From contig JAMPEH010000005.1 of the NCBI GenBank assembly GCA_023665245.1, forward strand, positions 1-64,000: a DNA stretch of 64,000 nt, in the 5' to 3' direction. This DNA is from Muribaculaceae bacterium. GTDB lineage: Bacteria; Pseudomonadota; Alphaproteobacteria; Rs-D84. Position numbers and translations under genes: made by a program. Positions 18,732 to 26,844 of this stretch are shown piece after piece. Below the pieces are notes generated by a model that saw only the letters and a list, made by a program, of their open reading frames with translations, made no database searches and was not told where the DNA came from. Every line of letters begins with the position of its first letter. Position 1 is the stretch's first letter.

Positions 18732-19418
18732 ATGGCGCAAAAACAAGAAATTTTTACCCTGATGGGCGGTCGCGTTCAGATTCACCGTGGCCGATACAAT
18801 CCAACATCGGACGCAGTATGGCTGGCGGCATTTGCAGCCGACTGTCCGGCACACACTGTATTAGACGTCGGTGTTGGCACAGGCGGTGTGACACTGTGCC
18901 TGATGGCACACCACCCAGATATTAAAGCCACCGCAATCGATATATGTCCCCAGATGTTGGCCGATTGCGCACAAAATGCGGAACAAAACAACCGTCAAAT
19001 CGAACTAATCAACACAGATATAATAACATGGCGTACACCACGAACATTTGACCTGGTTGTATCTAACCCACCATATTTCAAGGGAACCCCCGCCATACAT
19101 AACGCCCATCATAACGCAGACCTGGGGGCATGGACAAAAAAATGTGTCGCGCGCGTTCGCCCGCGTGGATACTTTTGTACAATTATAGACGCATTAGCAG
19201 TACCAGAGGTCATATCTGCAATGACCCCCAGTTGTGGCGACATACATATAATACCACTGTTTGGCAGACAAAATACTGCCGAACGCGTGCTGATACGCGG
19301 CCGCGTGGGCGTACGCGGCGGCGCGACAATGCATCGCGGACTATCAATGAACACAGATGCCGTTTTGCGTGATGGCTTGACTATTGGCGCCGCATTGGCT
19401 AGACTGAACATACTATGA
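18732..19418 (+). CDS. tRNA1(Val) adenine-N6-methyltransferase family protein (TrmN6-like)
   Basis: A class I SAM-dependent methyltransferase, probably modifying adenine in tRNA. The 228-residue product starting at 18732 has the family opening, LMGGRVQIHRGRYNPTSDAVWLA, in which the substrate loop precedes motif I (VLDVGVGTGGVTLCL). The catalytic NPPY tetrad (VVSNPPYFKGT) marks N6-adenine or related amino methylation. An upstream TTG at 18696 would extend it, but the ATG fits the family better. Its stop overlaps the next start as ATGA, tying it to the peptidase-bactofilin-rpiB cluster. Confidence 0.85.
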   Translation: MAQKQEIFTLMGGRVQIHRGRYNPTSDAVWLAAFAADCPAHTVLDVGVGTGGVTLCLMAHHPDIKATAIDICPQMLADCAQNAEQNNRQIELINTDIITWRTPRTFDLVVSNPPYFKGTPAIHNAHHNADLGAWTKKCVARVRPRGYFCTIIDALAVPEVISAMTPSCGDIHIIPLFGRQNTAERVLIRGRVGVRGGATMHRGLSMNTDAVLRDGLTIGAALARLNIL

Positions 19419-20698
19419 TAAATTTTATAACACGATATTTTACATCATTGTGGGCGTTTATCACATCGCCTTTTCGCGCAATATGGCGCGTAATTGTGCG
19501 CATATTCCCACCACGTGAATTTACCGTCATGGATACACCACGCGGTAATGTTTATACTTTCCAACAAAGCAGTTTTTGGCGTTTTACAAAATGGTGCGGC
19601 AAAATAGGGCTGATAATATGGGCAACATGGTCAACATACGTGTTTGTATATCATCGTCCACTGCTGCAAAAACGCACACATCAGTTGGAAACAGAACGCG
19701 CAACACACGCACGTCATATGTCTGATTTGCAGACTTATCTGGCTAAATATAATGAACTAACCAAAAATCTAAATGTTATTGATGACAAGATATTAAACTC
19801 TGAAAAACTGACCGATGCACAAAAAGAAGAATTGATGAACAATCGGTTAAAGACATGGGGCGAATTAGACTTCTTGCGCACACGATTAACAGATATGTTC
19901 AGCGATGACGAATACGCACCAGAATATACAAAACTGTCCGATTTATCGATTGAATACGAATTGACGCGCGCAGAAAACGATGAGTTAAAAAAGCGCAATA
20001 CTCAAATGATAGAATCTGTTCAATCAATTATTGACGCAGACACCCAGATTGTTGAAGCAGTATCAAAATTAACCACAGAAAACACAGAAGAATTGCGCAA
20101 AAAACTAAAAACAATAAACAGCAGCATTATTGCCCTGGGATTAAATGAACGTGGCCTGATTGCCAGTGCAAATAAATACACAAATCCATTTGTTGGTGCG
20201 GCATTTACACCACTGGACATTGACCGCAATTTAGATGAAAAATACCAGCGCCTGGCAGATAGCCTGGAATTATGGGCCGGATTATCGCGCCTGGAAACAG
20301 TGTTACCAATTGGTGCACCGATAAAAAATATGCGTGTCACATCAAACTATGGCCCACGCAAAGACCCATTTACAGGCAAACAAAAGCAACACCGCGGTAT
20401 CGATTTCGCAGGTAAAATTGGCACTGAATTAATGGCAGTCGCCCCGGGACGCGTTGTATCGGCCGGCGAACGCGTTGGATATGGTACAACTGTTGAAATT
20501 GACCATGGATTGGGCTTTACAACATTATATGCACATCTGTCGCATATAAATGTATCACGCGGCGATTGGGTGCGACCGGGAACAGTTGTGGGTTTAGGCG
20601 GTTCATCGGGCCGGTCAACGGGACCACATCTGCACTATGAAATTCGGTACAAAGGCGCACCATTTGACCCATCAAAATTTGTAAAGGAAGAGAACTAA
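19415..20698 (+). CDS. Membrane-anchored M23 peptidase with coiled coil
   Basis: Predicted peptidoglycan endopeptidase with a periplasmic catalytic domain. The 427-residue protein has a short cytoplasmic tail and one membrane helix (IGLIIWATWSTYVFVY, about 68-84). A coiled coil covers about 90-260, and the C-terminal M23 domain has HRGIDFAG and GPHLHYEI as zinc motifs. This is the architecture of peptidases that work with bactofilins in cell-shape control (for example the Csd1 or LmdC type). The next gene is a bactofilin only 1 bp downstream. Its start overlaps the upstream methyltransferase stop. Confidence 0.92.
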   Translation: MINFITRYFTSLWAFITSPFRAIWRVIVRIFPPREFTVMDTPRGNVYTFQQSSFWRFTKWCGKIGLIIWATWSTYVFVYHRPLLQKRTHQLETERATHARHMSDLQTYLAKYNELTKNLNVIDDKILNSEKLTDAQKEELMNNRLKTWGELDFLRTRLTDMFSDDEYAPEYTKLSDLSIEYELTRAENDELKKRNTQMIESVQSIIDADTQIVEAVSKLTTENTEELRKKLKTINSSIIALGLNERGLIASANKYTNPFVGAAFTPLDIDRNLDEKYQRLADSLELWAGLSRLETVLPIGAPIKNMRVTSNYGPRKDPFTGKQKQHRGIDFAGKIGTELMAVAPGRVVSAGERVGYGTTVEIDHGLGFTTLYAHLSHINVSRGDWVRPGTVVGLGGSSGRSTGPHLHYEIRYKGAPFDPSKFVKEEN

Positions 20699-20699
20699 A

Positions 20700-21050
20700 A
20701 TGCTGGCATTTACGAACGCAAAAGAAAAGCAATCCCCAACCATTATTGGTGCCGGATGCAAATTAACGGGCAACATAAAAACCGACCATACCGTTCAAAT
20801 TCACGGTGCAATTGTCGGTGATGTGACGGCAGATACTGTTGTAATAGGTCGTGGCGGTATCGTCACTGGCAAAATTGTCGCAAACAACCTGTTTTTGCAC
20901 GGGACATTGGATGGCCCGGCAACTGTAAACACGGCAAACATGTTCAGCGCCGCCCAAATGACCGGTGTTTTATCATACCGCACAATAAACATTACAGGAA
21001 ACACAGGATTGGAATGCAAACTGTCAAAACGAAAGGACAAGGAAAAATGA
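20700..21050 (+). CDS. Bactofilin (polymer-forming cytoskeletal protein)
   Basis: Bactofilins form nucleotide-independent filaments at the inner membrane that position wall enzymes. The 116-residue protein is almost entirely the beta-helical DUF583 core (about 17-100), with the glycine-spaced strands typical of the family: GNIKTDHTVQIHGAIVGDV, VVIGRGGIVTGKIVANNLFL. Short polar tails flank the core. It follows the coiled-coil M23 peptidase by 1 bp, a conserved functional pairing, and its stop overlaps the rpiB start. Confidence 0.94.
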   Translation: MLAFTNAKEKQSPTIIGAGCKLTGNIKTDHTVQIHGAIVGDVTADTVVIGRGGIVTGKIVANNLFLHGTLDGPATVNTANMFSAAQMTGVLSYRTINITGNTGLECKLSKRKDKEK

Positions 21051-21493
21051 ACAAAAACGTATCAAAAGTCTACATTGCGGCAGACCACCGTGGGGCAGGG
21101 GTCAAATTATACCTGATTGAAATGCTGAACGCTGCTGGATACACTGTTGTGAATTTGGGCACAGACGACCCAAATACATCTGTTGATTTTCCAGACATAG
21201 CCAAAGATTTGGCCGACGCAATGAAAGACGACAAAAATTCACGTGGCATTTTAATTTGTGGCACAGGCGCAGGCATGGAAATCGCCGCCAACAGATATCG
21301 TCACATCCGTGCATCACGTTGTGAAAATCCGACCCAGGCACGCGATGACCGATTTCACGATGACATAAACGTACTGACACTGGCTGCCGATGATATAGAT
21401 ATAGAAGTTGCATTTCTGTGCACACAAACATTTCTGGAAAGCCCATTTGACAACGTTGAACGGCGCATCAGACGCATTGAAAAAATATCATAA
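21047..21493 (+). CDS. rpiB: Ribose 5-phosphate isomerase B
   Basis: Interconverts ribose 5-phosphate and ribulose 5-phosphate in the pentose phosphate pathway. The ATG at 21047 follows an AAGGA site and overlaps the bactofilin stop as ATGA, giving 148 residues. Family motifs are clear: YIAADHRGAGVKLYL at the N-terminus, VNLGTDD, and GILICGTGAGMEIAANR. In typical RpiB the active-site cysteine sits in the GICGTG-like loop, here LICGTGAGM. Placement behind a bactofilin may simply reflect operon packing. Confidence 0.95.
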   Translation: MNKNVSKVYIAADHRGAGVKLYLIEMLNAAGYTVVNLGTDDPNTSVDFPDIAKDLADAMKDDKNSRGILICGTGAGMEIAANRYRHIRASRCENPTQARDDRFHDDINVLTLAADDIDIEVAFLCTQTFLESPFDNVERRIRRIEKIS

Positions 21494-21525
21494 AAGAAAT
21501 GCCACCATTTGGTGGCATTTCTTTT
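21492..21525. terminator. Perfect 15-bp bidirectional terminator
   Basis: AAAAGAAATGCCACC and its exact complement flank an ATTT loop, with T-rich ends on both strands. It separates rpiB from the convergent YcgN-like gene, whose stop codon it overlaps. Confidence 0.92.
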
Positions 21526-22021
21526 ATTTCATTTTCTGATAATAACGTGCCCATAATACTGATTCAGAAATCATTGCGCGTTCTGCCTGGGCGGTGGTCA
21601 TATTATCAGCCGCAGAATCAGAAATCGGTTTAATTTCTGACCAATCTGGCTTGGCTGGGAATCGTGCAGGCCCAAATACATATTCAACATATCCGCATGA
21701 TGCAGGTAACAAATCATCCGCCAGAATTGTGTTTATTGTCACCTTGTGACAGTTTGACGTGCCCAAACGACCACCATACACACGACACTCATGCGTGTTT
21801 ATATCCAAATTTTCACAGCAACATCGCAAATATGCCGTATCATTTTTACGCGCCCCCAACGGTCCCCACTCATCAGAAAATTGGATTCGCCATTTTATCA
21901 GACAGCATGTTCCGCACCGCTTGCATATTGAATCATATTCAGCGGGACTCATCTGTCTTAATTCTTTTATACGCCGATATTGCGTTGGCGTCAATTTATA
22001 TTTATTTTTATTCTCTTGCAT
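21524..22021 (-). CDS. YcgN/UPF0260-like cysteine cluster protein
   Basis: A 165-residue protein of the zinc- or iron-chelating CxxCxxC-type family that includes E. coli YcgN. The motif CKRCGTCCLIKW (about 34-45) is followed by LRCCCENLDINTHECRVYGGR and the LLPASCGYVEYVFG segment, matching the conserved cysteine set and order. The biochemical role of the family is not established; metal binding is inferred from the cysteines. It lies between the rpiB terminator and leuS, with 39 bp to the leuS stop. Confidence 0.85.
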   Translation of the reverse strand: MQENKNKYKLTPTQYRRIKELRQMSPAEYDSICKRCGTCCLIKWRIQFSDEWGPLGARKNDTAYLRCCCENLDINTHECRVYGGRLGTSNCHKVTINTILADDLLPASCGYVEYVFGPARFPAKPDWSEIKPISDSAADNMTTAQAERAMISESVLWARYYQKMK

Positions 22022-22033
22022 TTTTTAACCCAC

Positions 22034-22059
22034 AAAAAAAGCCCCAAAAGGGGCCTTTC
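22034..22059 (-). terminator. Terminator of leuS
   Basis: On the minus strand GGCCCC-TTTT-GGGGC is followed by seven T. It lies directly after the leuS stop codon. Confidence 0.85.
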
Positions 22060-22060
22060 T

Positions 22061-24457
22061 TTACTTTTTCACAACAAAGTTCACCATTTTGCCAGGAACA
22101 ACAATTGTTTTTATAATTTGTGCATCTGCCAATTTCTTTGCCGCTGCATTTTTTGCCGCATCCACGATTTCAGCCTCTGATACCTCAACAGGAACCACAA
22201 AATCTGCTGCGCGTTTTCCATTAACCGCAACAACCACTGTCATAGATGTCTTGGCCAATTTTGCAACATCAAACGTCGGCCACGATGACAGAACCAACAT
22301 TTCCGTATTACCTAACTTTTCCCACATTTCTTCGGTCAAATGCGGTGCAAACGGGTTTAAACACTGTATCAATGCCACATACGCAGGGCGGGGCATAGTA
22401 TTGCCAAATGCGTTCAAATATTCCATCATCGCAGAAATCGCCGTATTGTACCGCATATTTTCAATACGTTCCGTCACATCTGCAATTAATTGATGCATCA
22501 ATCGTTCTTGTTCTGTGGTCATCGGTGCATCCGACAAATTATCTGACATATTCTCAACACGTTTCAAGAAACGTTGAACACCGGCCAATGCACCTTCGGA
22601 CCAATTAACATTTGAATCCCATGGCCCCAGTGACAACACGGTTGTACGCGCGGCATCGGCACCAACTTCTGCAACTTTTTCATCAACCTGGAAACCATTT
22701 CCGGCAGATTTAGACATCTTTTTACCGTCAGACCCCATCAACAAGCCATTTGTTGTTCTTTTCTTGTACGGTTCTGGCGTGGTCACATACCCCAAATCAT
22801 ACAACGCCTTGTACCAAAAACGTGAATAAATCAAATGACGTGTATTATGTTCATTACCACCATTATAGTGATGAACCGGTATCCAACGTTCCATCTGTTC
22901 ACGCGAACAGAATTCAGAATCATTTTTTGGATCTAAATACCGCATATAGTACCATGATGAACCCGCCCATTGCGGCATAGTATCCGTTTCACGCCGCGCC
23001 GCACCACCACAGTGGGGACAGGTGGTATTCACCCAATCTGTTGCACGCGCCAATGGTGATTCACCATCTTCGGTTGGGCGAAAATCCGCCATATACGGCT
23101 GCATCAATGGTAATTCAGATTCAGGCACCGGCACCCATCCGCATTTTTCACAATAGACCAACGGAATTGGTTCACCCCAGTACATCTGGCGCGAAAATCC
23201 CCAGTCACCCATACGAAAACGTGTCTTTGGTCGTGCAAATCCACCACGTTCACCATATTCAATTGCGGCCGCGATTGCATCCGCCTTGTTCATCCCATCC
23301 ATAAATCCAGAATTAATATGTGCACCATCACCTTCCCAGACGGCGTCAGACGTACCACCTGCCAACACTGGGATAATTTCCAAATTATATTTCTTGGCAA
23401 AGTCCCAGTCACGACCATCGTGCGCCGGCACCGCCATAATCGTACCCTGGGCATAGTTTGCCAAGACATAGTCCGCAACAAAAATCGGAATCTGTTTACC
23501 GGTATACGGATTTGTTGCCATAATACCTTCTAACTGAACACCTGTCTTTTCTTTGGTGACATCTGTTCGGTCAATTTCAGATTTGGCCGCCGCTTGTTTA
23601 ATATATTCACGCACCGCATCGGCATTTGTAATACGACCATCATCTAACCATTTGGCCACCAATTTATGTTCCGGCGCAATTGCACAGAACGTCGCACCAA
23701 ATATTGTATCAGGACGCGTGGTATAAACAGTCATTACATCATCACCAACACGGAAATCAATATCGGCCCCCGTTGAACGCCCAATCCAATTTGCCTGGTC
23801 ACGTTTAACTTTTTCAGGATAGTCAACCAATGCCAAATCATCCAGCATACGCTGCGCATATTTTGTAATCGCCAAGTTCCATTGCATTTTTTCACGTATT
23901 TCAACATCACCGTGACAACGATTACACTTGCAATCTTCCAATTCTTCGTTTGTCAGTGTCGTACGACAATGCGGACACCAATTCATCGGCAACATTGATT
24001 TATATGCCAGTCCCGCCTTAAAGAACTGGATAAACATCCACTGGGTCCACTTTATAAATTCCGGGTCAGATGTTGCGACCTGGGACTTTAAATCAATAGA
24101 CCAACCCATATCCAACATATTTTTTGTAAACTTTTTGGCCAAATCGCGCACAACAACCGATGGATGCTGGCCGATTTTGGTTGCATAGTTTTCTGCAGAA
24201 ATACCCAATGAATCAAACCCCAATGGGAACAACACATCATACCCACGCATACGCATAAAACGCGCCATAACATCGCACCCGGTATAATTCAACATGTGCC
24301 CGCCATGCAGCCCCGTCCCCGATGGAAATGGAAATTCCGCCAACACATAGAACGGCGTTTTTACCCCGTCATTTTTTGGTGTAAAAACACCCGCATCCTG
24401 CCAACGTTTTTGCCATTTAGATTCACGTGCATGAATTTTATCGATATTATCTGCCAT
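22061..24457 (-). CDS. leuS: Leucyl-tRNA synthetase
   Basis: Charges tRNA-Leu with leucine. The 798-residue class Ia enzyme has the HIGH-type motif as LHGGHMLN near residue 46 and KMSKSAGN near 580. The editing-domain segments TTRPDTIFGATF and VPAHDGRDWDFAKKYNLEI are present, and zinc-binding cysteine pairs lie around 158-176 (CPHC, CKCNRC). It is somewhat shorter than the common 850-870 residues because of a compact C-terminus, with all catalytic parts present. The gene is monocistronic, with its own terminator. Confidence 0.97.
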   Translation of the reverse strand: MADNIDKIHARESKWQKRWQDAGVFTPKNDGVKTPFYVLAEFPFPSGTGLHGGHMLNYTGCDVMARFMRMRGYDVLFPLGFDSLGISAENYATKIGQHPSVVVRDLAKKFTKNMLDMGWSIDLKSQVATSDPEFIKWTQWMFIQFFKAGLAYKSMLPMNWCPHCRTTLTNEELEDCKCNRCHGDVEIREKMQWNLAITKYAQRMLDDLALVDYPEKVKRDQANWIGRSTGADIDFRVGDDVMTVYTTRPDTIFGATFCAIAPEHKLVAKWLDDGRITNADAVREYIKQAAAKSEIDRTDVTKEKTGVQLEGIMATNPYTGKQIPIFVADYVLANYAQGTIMAVPAHDGRDWDFAKKYNLEIIPVLAGGTSDAVWEGDGAHINSGFMDGMNKADAIAAAIEYGERGGFARPKTRFRMGDWGFSRQMYWGEPIPLVYCEKCGWVPVPESELPLMQPYMADFRPTEDGESPLARATDWVNTTCPHCGGAARRETDTMPQWAGSSWYYMRYLDPKNDSEFCSREQMERWIPVHHYNGGNEHNTRHLIYSRFWYKALYDLGYVTTPEPYKKRTTNGLLMGSDGKKMSKSAGNGFQVDEKVAEVGADAARTTVLSLGPWDSNVNWSEGALAGVQRFLKRVENMSDNLSDAPMTTEQERLMHQLIADVTERIENMRYNTAISAMMEYLNAFGNTMPRPAYVALIQCLNPFAPHLTEEMWEKLGNTEMLVLSSWPTFDVAKLAKTSMTVVVAVNGKRAADFVVPVEVSEAEIVDAAKNAAAKKLADAQIIKTIVVPGKMVNFVVKK

Positions 24458-24558
24458 TGTTATATATCCCTTGTTTTTCGTATAATTTTATACACGCCCC
24501 CCAATAAAGTAAAGAATTTTGTACGCATGCGCACCAACAACCCGATAAAAATCCTTGA

Positions 24559-24754
24559 TTTACAGACTATTTTTGATTTATTATATGACCACAAGCACAG
24601 GTTATGTCCTGTCTTCCGGGCGCTAAACCCAAATACTGTGTGTCCGCGGGGACAAAAAAACCCCCTTCATCTACGAAAGTAGGTGGTGGGTCGTGAATAT
24701 GTCGAATAAACGACGCTGTCTCACAGTATACAGTTTAGAACCACCACCTTTTTT
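24559..24754 (+). ncRNA. Solitary copy (A5) of the subfamily A leader RNA
   Basis: A candidate promoter TTTACA-N17-TATATG (24559-24587) would start a roughly 160 nt RNA near 24594 that ends at the T-run 24749-24754. It holds hairpins CAGG/CCTG, GGG/CCC (GGGCGCTAAACCC), GTCC/GGAC and CTAC-GAAA-GTAG. A helix GGTGGTGG (24682-24689) with CCACCACC (24741-24748) encloses TCGT-GAATATGTCGAATAA-ACGA, the subfamily A core (24695-24709). Unlike the gene-linked copies it lacks arm a, and the closing helix runs straight into six T, so it should always terminate. No open reading frame follows directly. It may be a free small RNA or a degenerate leader. Confidence 0.6.
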
Positions 24755-24824
24755 AATTATGGATGGTTTTAAGCCTATATTCAACCAGAACAAAATCACA
24801 AACAAACCAATCTGGATTTTTTAT

Positions 24825-25103
24825 TTGTAATTATACACCACTCATTATATAATACCAACGTCGACGGGTGTTCCGCCGATGGGGTGTCAGAACCCGTGCT
24901 CGTGCGTCGGAATATATACTTATGGCGCTGTGATGCGCTATTTTTTATATTACGATGATGTATCTCCTGACCCATGGTCAGGAGGGCTGTGAATAATGCG
25001 CAACTCGCGCAGAATAAGCACACAATTCACGAGATTGTTCTGAACCTCCTGACCACTCATGCTTTGGGTGGTTTTTCATTTCGAAAAACAGGAGACCGAA
25101 CAA
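24825..25103 (+). promoter_or_regulatory. Structured 5' leader, subfamily A copy A1
   Basis: Promoter TTGTAA-N17-TATAAT (24825-24853) should start RNA near 24860. The leader then has hairpin H1 (about 24861-24880), H2 (GGGT...ACCC) and a first terminator-like hairpin TGGCGC/GCGCTA with six T (24923-24946). Arm a is TCTCCTGACC (24963-24972), arm b GGTCAGGAGG (24976-24985) and arm c CCTCCTGACC (25045-25054). Arm b can pair with a or with c; b:c encloses the core hairpin and an ACAAT/ATTGT hairpin. A second terminator (ACCACTC/GGGTGGT plus T5, 25052-25076) overlaps c. The ribosome site CAGGAGA (25089-25095) is complementary to CTCCTG in a and c. A1 is unique in having an extra TGCGC/GCGCA helix inside the core. 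Confidence 0.75.
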
Positions 25104-25808
25104 ATGAAACCAATAATAACCATGCTTGCCATTGCCACTGCAATGCTGCAAACGCACGCATCAGTTGCTGCCGTCAGCGTAGTATCACCAACAGCAACCT
25201 GCACAAAAACCACATGCGGCAGTAGCGACGCATACACAACCAACCTATGTTATACAACCAATTATTCAGCCGTATGCTATAAAAACTCAGCCACAGAAAC
25301 ATCATACAGAATATTCAGTTGCGCATCATGCCCATCGGGATATGAACTGAAAGACGTCAGCATCAGCGATATTGTCCCCGGAAGTGGCTGCCTCAGCAGC
25401 GACACCGCAAAACAATGTTGCAAGACATGCACCGATTGCGCCAGCGACACAGCATACACCGCCACCGGCACCAATGGATACCTAAGCAAAAAAATCCGCA
25501 GTTGCAGTTGTTCTGGCACATGCAGCGTCACATCAACAAAATACATGTGCGCACCCGGCTATTATGGTCGCAGCACAGATGGTACCAGTGGCTGCACACG
25601 TTGCCCAAAACTCACCAATACTGTATACGGCACAACCGACGTCAATTTAAGTCTTGGCGACACTGTTATTGTTATGTCCACAATCACCAATTGCTATATC
25701 CCGGCGAATACACCCATATCCAGCACCAGTGGCACATACCATTTTACCGAAGATTGTTATTATGATAACGACAGCTTCACAATTATTGGTGGCATTGAAA
25801 CTTTATAA
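25104..25808 (+). CDS. Secreted Cys-rich protein with CYIP...CYY C-terminus
   Basis: A 234-residue protein of unknown function. The start at 25104 follows CAGGAGA and gives a signal peptide (MKPIITMLAIATAMLQTHASVAA). The mature part has about 24 cysteines in short spacings (SCASCPSG, CCKTCTDC, CSCSGTCSV). The last 50 residues carry a signature shared with the products at 30766, 47534 and 40020: NCYIP, then a gap, G-T-Y-x-F, then DCYY. A disulfide-knotted surface or extracellular protein is likely. It is expressed behind leader A1 and stands alone. Confidence 0.75.
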   Translation: MKPIITMLAIATAMLQTHASVAAVSVVSPTATCTKTTCGSSDAYTTNLCYTTNYSAVCYKNSATETSYRIFSCASCPSGYELKDVSISDIVPGSGCLSSDTAKQCCKTCTDCASDTAYTATGTNGYLSKKIRSCSCSGTCSVTSTKYMCAPGYYGRSTDGTSGCTRCPKLTNTVYGTTDVNLSLGDTVIVMSTITNCYIPANTPISSTSGTYHFTEDCYYDNDSFTIIGGIETL

Positions 25809-26130
25809 CACGGTTTATTTTCATCTCTGATTATCTCTGGCCCCGCCACAGGGACGGTGGATGGGGCATGGACTTTAACCCCAGTGTACTTTTCTGGATT
25901 GCCACACCCTAACAGGCTCGCAATGACAAGAGAGAGATAGGAAAAACACCCGATGTTCTCTCTTGTCGTCATACCGGCGCAGGCCGGCATCCAGTGCTCC
26001 GCAGGAAATAATTTAATAGTCCCACTCCTGCCTAGCGCAGGAGTGACAAAGCGTCAGCAAAGATAAACAAAGCACGAAAATCAAATTGTCACACAACTTT
26101 ACACACACAAAAAACCAATTTGTTTTTACG
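25809..26130. repeat. Intergenic stretch with dispersed-repeat-like palindromes
   Basis: No gene is supported here. The stretch contains several short palindromic pieces of the kind scattered in bacterial intergenic DNA. These are ACCGGCGCAGGCCGGC (25975-25990) next to a GTCAT end, CTCCTGCCTAGCGCAGGAG (about 26025-26045), and a CCTAACAGGCTCGCAATGAC segment. They resemble REP/MITE-type fragments beside one another. They could also act as terminators for the flanking convergent genes. Confidence 0.5.
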
Positions 26131-26844
26131 TTATTTTTGAAAACACACTAAAAATTCTATATTGCCACTACCACCACGAATTGGCGACTCTATCACACCA
26201 TTTGACATATATCCAAAATCCGCAAAACATTTTTCAACCCGACAAATTGCATCACGACGCAACTCATCTGATTTTATAACCCCATTATAGCGGGCGGCAA
26301 TTTCACGTGACACCTCAAACTGTGGTTTTATCAATGCAATTATTTTCGGCGCACGCCATGCCACTAACACACCTGCAATATTCGTCAGCGACACAAACGA
26401 AACATCCACAACAATTAAATCAATCCCGGATTCCGGGGGCAGGGCACGAATATCCGTCTGTTCCAGCGACGTCACCCGGACATCATTTTTAATATCATCA
26501 ACCAACTGATTTGAACCAACATCCACCGCGACAACATGCGCCGCACCACGGGACAATAACACTTCTGTAAAACCGCCGGTACTGGCCCCAACATCCAGAC
26601 ATTTATATCCCGCCGGATTAACACCAAATGTATTTAAGGCATGCGCCAACTTTAAACTGCCGCGGCCGGAAACATACGGCAAATCCATACCTTCAATAAC
26701 ATCCGTATCAGACACGGATTGACTGGCCTTTATCGCAGGCACGCCATCAACCCGAACCAAACCGGCCTTTATTGCCGCCGCCGCCTTGGCACGACTGACA
26801 TAAAATCCACGCAAAACTAATTCTTGATCTAATCTTGTACTCAT
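26131..26844 (-). CDS. tlyA: TlyA family rRNA 2'-O-methyltransferase
   Basis: TlyA-type enzymes methylate ribose hydroxyls of cytidines in 16S and 23S rRNA; some are annotated as hemolysins. The 237-residue protein (ATG at 26844; a GTG six bases upstream is possible) has an N-terminal S4 RNA-binding domain (RLDQELVLRGFYVSRAKAAAAIKAGLVRVDG). An FtsJ-like Rossmann fold follows, with motif I CLDVGASTGGFTEVLL, IVVDVSFVSL and LIKPQFEV. The K-D-K type catalytic residues are consistent with the family. It is monocistronic. Confidence 0.92.
   Translation of the reverse strand: MSTRLDQELVLRGFYVSRAKAAAAIKAGLVRVDGVPAIKASQSVSDTDVIEGMDLPYVSGRGSLKLAHALNTFGVNPAGYKCLDVGASTGGFTEVLLSRGAAHVVAVDVGSNQLVDDIKNDVRVTSLEQTDIRALPPESGIDLIVVDVSFVSLTNIAGVLVAWRAPKIIALIKPQFEVSREIAARYNGVIKSDELRRDAICRVEKCFADFGYMSNGVIESPIRGGSGNIEFLVCFQK

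Noticed and set aside
24861..25103. T-box leader as an explanation for the subfamily A RNA
   Set aside because: No specifier loop or AGGGUGGNACCGCG antiterminator motif, and the downstream genes are not amino-acid related.
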